Assembly: GCA_016719535.1 (NCBI GenBank)
Contig: JADJYX010000044.1
Coordinates: forward strand, 1-20,749
Length of the DNA stretch: 20,749 nucleotides
Direction of reading: 5' to 3'
Source of the DNA: Rubrivivax sp.
Lineage (GTDB): Bacteria > Pseudomonadota > Gammaproteobacteria > Burkholderiales > Burkholderiaceae_C
Under the pieces are notes generated by a model that had not been told where the DNA came from, made no database searches, and worked only from the letters and a program-made list of their open reading frames with translations. Each line of letters opens with the position of its first letter. Position 1 is the first letter of the stretch. A program made the position numbers and the translations under genes. Positions 14,380 to 20,749 of the stretch are shown here, in pieces.

Positions 14380-15555
14380 CAGAAGCTCCGCGGCAGCCCG
14401 AGCACATGCTCGGCCACGTACGACAGGATCAGGTTGGTCGAGATCGGCGCCACCTGGTACAGCCGCGTCTCGCGGAATTTGCGCTCGACGTCGTATTCGC
14501 AGGCAAAGCCGAAGCCGCCGTGGAATTGCAGGCAGGCGTTGGCGGCCTCCAGGCTCGCCTTGGCGGCCAGATATTTGGCCATGTTGGCCTGCGCGCCGCA
14601 GGGCTGGTGGGCGTCGAACAGGCGGCAGGCCTCCCAGCGCATCAGGCTGGCGGCCTCGACCTCGATGTGCGCCTCGGCGATCGGAAACTGCACGCCCTGG
14701 TTCTGGCCGATCGGGCGGCCGAAGACGATGCGCTCGTTGACGTATTTCGAGACGCGGTCGATGAACCAGTGGCCGTCGCCGATGCATTCGGCGGCGATCA
14801 GCGTGCGCTCGGCATTCAGGCCGTCGAGGATGTATCTGAAGCCCTGCCCTTCCTGGCCGATCAGGTTCTCGGTGCGGGATCTCGAGGTTGTCGAAGAAGA
14901 GTTCGTTGGTCTCGTGGTTGACCATGTTGGCGATCGGCCGCACCGTCAGGCCCTGGCCGATGGCCTGGCGCAGGTCGACGATGAAGATCGACATCCCTTC
15001 GCTCTTCTTCGCCACCTCGGCCAGCGGCGTGGTCCGCGCCAGCAGGATCATCAGGTCGCTGTGCTGCACGCGGCTGATCCACACCTTCTGGCCGTTGACG
15101 ACCCAGCGGTCGCCCTTCTTCACCGCGGTGGTCTTGATCTTCGTGGTGTCGGTGCCGGTGGTGGGCTCGGTCACGCCCATGCTCTGCAGCCGCAGCTCAC
15201 CCTTGGCGATGGCCGGCAGATAACGCTGCTTCTGCGCGGCGCTGCCATGGCGCAGCAGCGTGCCCATGTTGTACATCTGGCCGTGGCAGGCACCGGCATT
15301 GCCGCCGCTGCGGTTGATCTCTTCCATGATCACGCTGGCCTCGGCCAGGCCCAGGCCCGAGCCGCCGTAGTCCAGCGGGATCAGCGCCGCCAGCCAGCCG
15401 GCCTGGGTGAGCGCATCGACGAAGGCCACGGGGTAGCCGCGTTCGGCGTCGACCTTGCGGAAATATTCGTCGGGAAACTGCGCGCACAACGATCGCACGG
15501 CGTCGCGAATCTCCTGGTAACGGTCGGCGGAGGGGTCAGGATCGGCGTGGTTCAT
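14379..15555 (-). CDS. Acyl-CoA dehydrogenase (one frameshift)
   Basis: About 391 residues when joined, the usual length of FAD-dependent acyl-CoA dehydrogenases. N-terminal helical domain from MNHADPDPSADRYQEIRDAV, then IPLDYGGSGLGL, the middle beta domain (MGVTEPTTGTDTTKIKTTA, GQKVWISRVQHSDLMILLAR), LEIP/ENLIGQEGQGFRYI, and the C-terminal helical domain ending HVLGLPRSF. The frame shifts near 14870 by one extra base. Near the C-terminus, where many members have the catalytic Glu in an EGT motif, this protein reads VAPISTNLILSYVAEH, so the base is either elsewhere or lacking. The start ATG 15555 is chosen because homology begins there. The gene is coupled to the CoA transferase by TGATG. The substrate is probably the CoA ester made by that partner. 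Confidence 0.88.
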
Positions 15556-15858
15556 CGTCGGCAATCGGTCAGGGTGCGGCAGCATGCCGCAGCCCCGTGG
15601 CGGCGGCCATTCGTCATTCGGCAACGCCGGTTTCGGTGGCCGTGAAGCGGTGCGCCGGGGCACCTCATGCGGCGCTGCATCCGGTCGTCAAAGTGGTTGG
15701 CGGCTGACGGGCAAAGCGGCCGCTGGTCGCTTCGGGCGCTCGAGCCGGGGGACCGGGCCTTGGGTTCGACTGCGGGATGCCCCGGCCGGGCATCAGCAGG
15801 CCAGACCAAGGCCAAGAGATGCATCAGCGAAGGACGGCAAAGCGCCGGCAGCCGCCGC
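15556..15858. other. 303-base gap between acyl-CoA dehydrogenase and rlmB, no gene
   Basis: No convincing gene on either strand. It holds an inverted repeat, GATGCCC (15776-15782) / GGGCATC (15788-15794), which may be a rlmB terminator on the minus strand, though no T run follows. The promoter of the minus-strand acyl-CoA dehydrogenase operon should lie here but no good boxes stand out. Confidence 0.4.
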
Positions 15859-16600
15859 TCACCGACCCGCTGCCGCCTCGCCTCGTACGAGGCACACCCG
15901 CGGCGACAGACACGTTCAGGCTCTCCACCGCCCCCGCCATCGGGATGCGCACCAGCTCGTCGCAGGTCTTGCGCGCGTGAGGGCATGCCGGCGCCTTCGG
16001 CACCCAGCACCAGCGCCACCGGGCCGCGCAGGTCGGCCTCGTACAAGGTGCGCTCGGCGTCGTCGCTGGTGCCGATGATGCGCAGGTCGCGCTCCTTCAT
16101 CTCGTTCAGGCTGCGCGCCAGGTTGGTCACCACCAGGTAGGGCACGCTCTCGGCAGCGCCGCTGGCCACCTTGGCCACGGTGGCGTTCAGGCCCACCGCA
16201 TGGTCCTGGGGTGCCACCACCGCATGCGCGCCGGCGCCGTCGGCCACGCGCAGGCAGGCGCCCAGGTTGTGCGGATCGGTCACGCTCGTCGAGCACCAGC
16301 ACCAGCGCCGGGCCGCGGCCTTCGGCCTCCACCGCCTCGAGCACCCCGTCCAGCGAGTGCGGCAGCTTCACCGGCGTCACACGGGCCACCACGCCCTGGT
16401 GGCGCGGGCCGCCGGCCAGCCGGGTGAGCCGCTCGTCGTCGCTGTCGACGATGCGCGCGCCCGCGGCCTGCGCCCGTTCGACGAATTGCCGCATGCGCGC
16501 GTCGCGCCGTGGCGTCGACATGGATCTCGGTGATCGACTGCGGCGCGGTCTTCAGCCGCACGGTCACGGCATGGAAGCCGAACAGGACCTTGGTGCTCAT
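15859..16600 (-). CDS. rlmB: 23S rRNA (guanosine-2'-O-)methyltransferase RlmB (several frameshifts)
   Basis: A SPOUT-fold methyltransferase of about 247 residues that methylates the ribose of G2251 in 23S rRNA. The substrate-binding N-terminal domain begins MSTKVLFGFHAVTVRLKTAP, as in other betaproteobacterial RlmB. SpoU motifs follow across frames: TDPHNLGACLRVADGAGAHA (motif 1), ALVLGAEGAGM (motif 2), LVRIPMAGAVESLNVSVAAG (motif 3, knot). At least four indels are needed: near 16512, near 16287 (an extra G restores LDSVTDPHNLG), near 15978 and near 15898. The stop is uncertain; TGA at 15861-15859 is the best guess. All conserved motifs remain, so sequence error is more likely than decay for this housekeeping gene. 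It is divergent from the symporter, 45 bases away. Confidence 0.85.
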
Positions 16601-16645
16601 GGCCGCATCGTAGCCCCAGGGTGGGTGACAGAATCGGCCGCCTCC

Positions 16646-18120
16646 ATGTCGCCGATCGCGCTGCTGGGCTTCGTGCTCGGCTACTTCCTGCTGTTGCTGC
16701 TGGTCGCCTGGCGCACCTCGCGCCATGCCGACAACGCGTCTTCTTCATCGGCAACCGGCGCAGCCACTGGGGCCTGGTGGCCTTCGGCATGGTGGGCACG
16801 TCGCTCTCGGGCGTGACCTTCATCAGCGTGCCGGGCACGGTGGCCGGCAGCGGCTTCGGCTACCTGCAGATCGTGCTCGGGCATGTGCTGGGCTACCTCA
16901 TCGTCGCCTTCGTGCTGCTGCCGCTGTACTACCGGCTGGGGGCTGACCTCGATCTACCGCTACCTGGACGATCGCTTCGGCAGCACCTCGCACCGCACGG
17001 GCGCGGGCTTCTTCATCGTGTCGCGCACGCTGGGTGCCACCGCGCGGCTGTACCTGGTGGTGCGCGTGCTGCAGGACATGGTGCTCGACCGCCTGGGCGT
17101 ACCCTTCTGGCTGAGCGCGGCGGTGATCATCCTGATGATCGTGCTCTATACCTACGAGGGCGGCGTCAGGACCATCGTCTGGACCGACACCCTGCAGACC
17201 GTCGGCATGCTGGGCGGGCTGCTGGTGTGTGCGGCTGCCTGCTGTGGCTGACCAGCCAGTCGCCCGCCGGGGCGCTGGACGCGATGCAGGCACAGGGCAC
17301 GGCGCGCGTATTCGGCACCGACCCGCTGGCGCGCGACTTCTGGCTCAGGCAGGTGCTGGCCGGCGTCTTCATCGCGGTGGCCATGACCGGGCTGGACCAG
17401 GAGATGATGCAGAAGAACATCTCGGTGACGACGCTGCGCGACGCGCAGAAGAACGTCATCGTGATGTCGCTGGTGCTGCTGGCGGTGGTGGCGCTGTTTC
17501 TCTACCTGGGCGGGCTGCTGGCGATGTTTGCACCCACGGTGGGTCTGCAGGCCGGCGGTGACCGCCTGTTCCCGGCGGTGGTGCTGGGCCACCTGCCGGG
17601 CTGGGTGCAGATCCTGTTCATCATCGCGCTGGTCTCGGCGCTGTTCCCCAGCGCCGACGGCGCGCTGACGGCACTGACCTCGTCCACCTGCATCGACCTG
17701 CTGGGCCTGACTCGGCGCGCCGACCTCGACGAGGCGGCGCGCACGCGCATGCGCAAGCGAGTGCACCTGGGCTTTGCGCTGCTCTTCCTGCTGCTGGTGC
17801 TGGGCTTTCGCGCCGTGGACGACCCGAGCATGGTGGTGCTGATCCTCAGGCTGGCGGGCTACACCTACGGCCCGCTGCTGGCCCTGTTTGCCTTCGGGCT
17901 GCTGAGCGCCCGCCGCCCGCGCGAGGGCTGGGTGCCGGTGGTGGCGCTGGCGGCGCCGGCGCTGTGCGCCGTCATCGACGCGCAGCAGTCACGCTGGTTC
18001 GGCGGCTACCAGATCGGGCTCGAGCTGCTGCTGGCCAACGCCGCCATCACCAGCGCGGGGCTGTGGCTGGCCAGCCCTGGCCGTGCTCAGCGCCGAGCGC
18101 GGTGGCCACGCGGTAGGTGA
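16646..18120 (+). CDS. Sodium:solute symporter (SSS family, three frameshifts)
   Basis: An inner-membrane secondary transporter of about 490 residues with roughly 13 hydrophobic segments. It starts MSPIALLGFVLGYFLLLLLV; SSS marks include FFIGNRRSHWGLVAFGMVGTSLSG, GYLQIVLGHVLGYLIVAFVL, TSIYRYLDDRFG, YTYEGGVRTIVWTDTLQ and TGLDQEMMQKN. Frame breaks are inferred near 16739 (missing base), near 16944 (extra G in a GGGGG run) and near 17228 (extra TG in a TGTGTG tract). The last residues are uncertain: the reading frame runs to 18120, overlapping the convergent feoB end by about 70 bases, which may reflect another indel. The solute (amino acid, sugar or organic acid) cannot be told from sequence. 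Confidence 0.86.
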
Positions 18121-19976
18121 CAAAAGGCCGCCACCCACGCCAGCACGAACAGGTAGGCCAGCACCCAGCGCCGGGATGCGCCAGCCGCCCGTCTCGCGCC
18201 GCACGGCGGCCAGGGTGGCCGTGCACCGCGGCGCACAGACGAACCAGGCCAGCAGGGCGAGCCCGGTGGCCAGCGACCACTGCTGCGCGATCAGCGGCTG
18301 CAGCGCCTGCGCGGCGCCATCCGCGCCCGAGAGCGCATAGACCGTGGCCAGCGCGCTCACCACCACCTCGCGCGCGGCCAGGCCGGGCACCAGCGCGATG
18401 GCGATCTGCCAGTTGAAGCCCAGCGGCTCCAGCAGCGGTGCCAGCGCGTGGCCCAGCCACCCGGCCAGGCTGTATTTGATCGGCGCGCCGGTGGCACCGC
18501 CGGCGGCGCCGGGAAGGAGGCCAGAGACCACAGCGCCACCGTCAGCGCCAGGATCAGCGTGCCCACGCGCCGGCAGAAGATCAGCGCGCGCTGCCAGCAG
18601 GCCCAGCGCCACGTTGCGCGCGGTGGGCCAGTGGTAGGCCGGCAGCCCCATCATCAGGCTGCGCACCTGACGGCCTTCGGGCGTCAGCCGCTTGAGCAGC
18701 GGGCCACGGCCATCGCACCGGCAATGCCCGCCAGGTACAGGCCCGACAGCACCAGGCCCTGCCAGCTCGAACAGACCGCCCACGGTGCGCGCCGGGATGA
18801 AGGCGCCGATCAGCAGCGCATAGACCGGCAGCCGGGCCGAGCAGGTCATCAGCGGAGCGATCAGGATCGTCACCAGGCGGTCGCGCGGGTCGGCGATGGT
18901 GCGCGCGGCCATGATGCCCGGGATGGCGCAGGCAAAGCTCGACAGCAGCGGAATGAACGACCGCCCCGACAGCCCCACGCCGCCCATCAGCCGGTCGAGC
19001 GGGGCCGCGCGCGCAGGTAGCCCGATTCCTCGAGCACGAGGATGAAGAAGAACAGGATCAGGATCTGCGGCAGGAAGACCAGCACGCCGCCCAGGCCGGG
19101 CGAGCACGCCGTCGACCAGCAGGCTGCGCAGCCAGCCTCGGGCAGCACGGCGGCCAGCGCCCGGCCGGCGGCCCCGGTGCCCGCCTCGATCAGCGCCTTG
19201 GGCGCCTCGGCCCAGCTGAAGACCGCCTGGAAGACGAGGAACAGCACCACGGCCAGCAGCAGCGGCCCCAGCAGCGGGTGCAGCACCACGGCGTCGATGC
19301 GGTCGCTGGGCGTGTGCGGCACCTGTTTGTCGAGGCCCAGCTTGCGCAGCAGGCGGTCGACCCTCGTGATCGGCCTCGTGGGTGGCACCGGTCGCGTGGG
19401 CGGCGTGGCGGCGCCTGCGCCGCCGTCCAGGTGCGCCAGGCGGCGGTGTCGTCCAGCAGCCGGCGCAATTCGTCGGCGCCGTCGCCGCGCACCGCCACCG
19501 TGGCCACCACGGGCACGCCCGGTTCGCGCGACAGCGCCTGCGGGTCCACCACCAAGCGCCGCGGCGGCGCGCCAGGTCGGTCTGTTCAGCGCCACCACGC
19601 AGGGCAGGCCCAGGGCGGCGCACCGCCAGCACCAGGCGCAGCGTGCGGCGGCAGGTTGGTGGCGTCGACCACCCCACGCGCCAGGTCGGGCCGCTTCGCG
19701 GCGGGCGCGGCCGTAGAGCAGGTCGGCGGTGACGCGCTCGTCGGGCGAGCGCGGCTGCAAGGCTGTAGGCGCCGGGCAGGTCGAGCACGCGCAAGGTCTT
19801 GCCGGTGGCGGTGAGCAGCCGGCCTTCGCGTCTCGACCGTCACGCCGGCATAGTTGGCCACCTTCTGGCGGCTGCCGGTGAGCCGGTTGAACAGCGCCGT
19901 CTTGCCGCAGTTGGGGTTGCCCACCAGCGCCACCAGCGGCCCGCCGCGGTGCACGTGGATCACGGTCCTCGGTCAT
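18047..19976 (-). CDS. feoB: Ferrous iron transporter FeoB (many frameshifts)
   Basis: FeoB imports Fe(II) across the inner membrane and couples a G-protein domain to a membrane channel. Readable in order: GNPNCGKTALFNRLTG (G1), VANYAGVTVE (G2), LDLPGAYSLA (G3), an NQTD-like G4 restored by one base near 19587, then the membrane part with SDRIDAVVLHPLLGPLLLA, ILILFFFILVLEESGY, FACAIPGIMAARTIADPRDR (gate), PVYALLIGAF, and LVPGLAAREVVVSALATVYA. About 640 residues, within the family range. The first break comes just after the start (an extra C near 19965), and about ten indels in all are needed. ATG 19976 overlaps the feoA stop by four bases (ATGA). The end is uncertain between 18087 and 18047. 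Preserved motifs argue for a functional gene with consensus errors. Confidence 0.88.
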
Positions 19977-20278
19977 CGCGGCGCCTCGTCGGGGGTGACC
20001 TGGGATGCAGGCCGCCTCGGCACGCCGCAGCGCGAAAGTCGAGTTCCCCACCCGCACGGGCCAGCGGCTCGCCCCCGGGCCAGCCGCGGGCGCGACCATC
20101 ACGCGCTCGCCGGGCATGTAGCCGATCTCGGCCAGCCGCAGCGCCCACCGGGTAGTGCGCCGGCGCCACCACGCGCACGATGGTGGCGGCCGCGGCCGAT
20201 GGGCTGGTCGTCGAGCGCCGCCGCTGTGCTGGCGCCGCCTTCGCCTTCGCCGTCGGTGACGCCGTCGCGTTCCGTCAC
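19973..20278 (-). CDS. feoA: Ferrous iron transport protein FeoA (several frameshifts)
   Basis: A small SH3-like cytoplasmic protein, about 101 residues, that assists FeoB. The core reads ALRLAEIGYMPGERVMV, then GWPGGEPLA, VRVGNSTFALRRAEAACI and VTPDEAPR, spread across frames; about five single-base indels in 300 bases are needed to join them. The N-terminus (VTERDGVTDGEGEGGASTAA, read from GTG 20278) is an acidic, Gly-rich extension longer than in typical FeoA of 75-85 residues. The GTG start overlaps the stop of the small upstream ORF by four bases (GTGA), and its own stop overlaps feoB (ATGA), so the three appear to be translated in series from the Fur-controlled promoter at 20432-20460. 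Confidence 0.82.
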
Positions 20279-20401
20279 GCCCGGGCGTGCGCCGATAAGG
20301 CCACCGCCCGCCGCCACGGCTGGTGGCAGGCGTGCCCGCAGGCCACCACGGCGGCGGCAATGTCGAGGTCGGAACCGGGGGCAGAGGCAGACGAACATCA
20401 T
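20275..20401 (-). CDS. Small Cys-rich ORF at the head of the feo operon (one frameshift)
   Basis: With one C removed from a run of five (about 20375), the minus strand from ATG 20401 encodes about 41 residues: MMFVCLCPGSDLDIAAAVVA, then CGHACHQPWRRAVALSAHAR and a final Ala. It has a C-x-C pair near the start and C-x-x-x-C with His in the middle. The start (FVCLCP...DxDIAAAV) recalls bacterioferritin-associated ferredoxin (Bfd), but the second Cys pair is far closer than in Bfd, so the assignment is tentative. The stop overlaps the feoA GTG by four bases, and it is the first ORF after the Fur-box promoter. A small iron or Fe-S binding accessory protein is a reasonable guess. Without the indel the ORF is not recognisable. 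Confidence 0.4.
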
Positions 20402-20431
20402 GCGGACAAGCGCGCTGATACTGGTGCAACC

Positions 20432-20460
20432 ATTATATACGTAATAAGAATCGTTCTTAA
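20432..20460 (-). promoter_or_regulatory. Sigma70 promoter of the feo operon
   Basis: On the minus strand: -35 TTAAGA (20460-20455), 17-base spacer, perfect -10 TATAAT (20437-20432). The transcript should start near 20425, about 24 bases before the first ATG (20401). It stands out as AT-rich within GC-rich surroundings, and a Fur-like box overlaps it. Confidence 0.75.
20445..20459. promoter_or_regulatory. Fur box
   Basis: TAAGAATCGTTCTTA is a perfect palindrome around TCG and closely fits the 7-1-7 Fur site model (TGAGAATCATTCTCA-like variants). It covers most of the -35 box and the spacer, so iron-loaded Fur should repress the feo operon, as known for feo genes in many Proteobacteria. Confidence 0.75.
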
Positions 20461-20630
20461 GCGCATTTATTGAAATGGATCAACCCGACGTCACCGTCGC
20501 CCGCACGGCGACCCGGCCAGCCCGGCAGGCGACCTCGGCGCCTACTCGGCCACATTCGACGGTCGCAGCCTCGCCACGGGCGAGCATCGAGGCGGCGCCG
20601 GGCGTCACCCTCGCGTGAAAGGCATGAACC
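20461..20630. other. Intergenic region between the feo promoter and the DUF433 gene
   Basis: A 47-codon open frame (20474-20617, plus) and a minus-strand frame (20480-20704) exist but neither has a recognisable motif or a good ribosome binding site. The promoter for the DUF433 gene presumably lies here; none is clear. Confidence 0.35.
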
Positions 20631-20749
20631 ATGGACTGGCAAGACCGCACCTTGATCACGCAGGAAACCCTGTTCAAGCGGCCACGCATCGCCGGTACGC
20701 GCATCCCGGGGTCGACTTCGTGTTTCTGGACCTGATGGCGTCGGGCTGG
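20631..20749 (+). CDS. DUF433 domain protein, 5' part (cut by window end, one frameshift)
   Basis: About 40 residues are visible: MDWQDRTLITQETLFKRPRI, then AGTRIP and, one frame over, VDFVFLDLMASGW. The pattern of a bound-start, KPxIxGTRIPVxFVLxLLAxGW, is the DUF433 winged-helix domain, often found as the antitoxin partner of a PIN-like or DUF5615 toxin. One base is missing near 20706 (CCCGGGG run). AAAGG lies eight bases before ATG 20631. The partner gene, if any, is beyond the window. The small size of what is visible limits certainty. Confidence 0.72.

Noticed and set aside
13330..15663. A 777-codon frame that runs from the acyl-CoA dehydrogenase into the CoA transferase, looking like a fusion enzyme
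   Set aside because: The C-terminal third of the dehydrogenase is intact in another frame (ending at 14379) and overlaps the transferase start by TGATG, so these are two genes and the fusion comes from a one-base indel near 14870.
20480..20704. Minus-strand 74-codon frame near the right edge
   Set aside because: Overlaps the DUF433 start on the other strand and has no recognised motif or ribosome binding site.

Overview
This is a GC-rich window with dense, proteobacterial-style gene content. The families present (TctC/Bug binding proteins, LysR regulators, CaiB-type CoA transferases, MmgE/PrpD, feo genes, an RlmB whose start reads like those of Burkholderiales) suggest a betaproteobacterium of the order Burkholderiales. 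That assignment is inferred from gene content, not from a marker gene. I see no rRNA, tRNA or CRISPR array.

Layout, left to right. (1) About 68-2524 is an IS91-family (HUH/Y2) insertion sequence carrying a tyrosine recombinase as passenger. It cuts off an acyl-CoA dehydrogenase gene after its N-terminal third (2527-2844). (2) An SDR oxidoreductase (2977-3891), an unassigned gap of 430 bp, and a methyl-accepting chemotaxis protein (4322-5893). (3) A MmgE/PrpD-family gene (5921-7266) divergent from a LysR regulator (7348-8247). (4) A small accessory patch: an mrr restriction gene reduced to its two ends (8257-8620) and a TumE/TumA-type toxin-antitoxin pair (8716-9340). (5) A LysR regulator divergent from a tctC-pdxA-like operon (9321-12406), with a clear inverted repeat between them. 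(6) A second toxin-antitoxin pair (12517-13100). (7) A coupled acyl-CoA dehydrogenase / class III CoA-transferase operon (15555-13190, minus strand). (8) rlmB (minus) divergent from a sodium:solute symporter (plus). (9) A Fur-box-controlled feo operon (20401-18047, minus) made of a tiny Cys-rich ORF, feoA and feoB. (10) The start of a DUF433 gene at the right edge.

Functionally the window combines carboxylate or acyl-CoA catabolism (uptake binding protein, PdxA-like dehydrogenase, CoA transferase, two acyl-CoA dehydrogenases, SDR, MmgE/PrpD, each with local LysR control where visible) with ferrous iron uptake and accessory stability or defence genes. The lysR-tctC-pdxA cassette is bracketed by the two toxin-antitoxin loci.

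Caveat on quality: many genes are interrupted by one- or two-base indels, mostly in G/C runs, that leave all conserved motifs readable across frames. They are few from 2.5 to 15 kb and become very dense beyond about 15.8 kb (rlmB, symporter, feoA, feoB). I read most of these as consensus errors rather than true pseudogenes. The mrr deletion and the IS-truncated dehydrogenase are different in kind and look biological.
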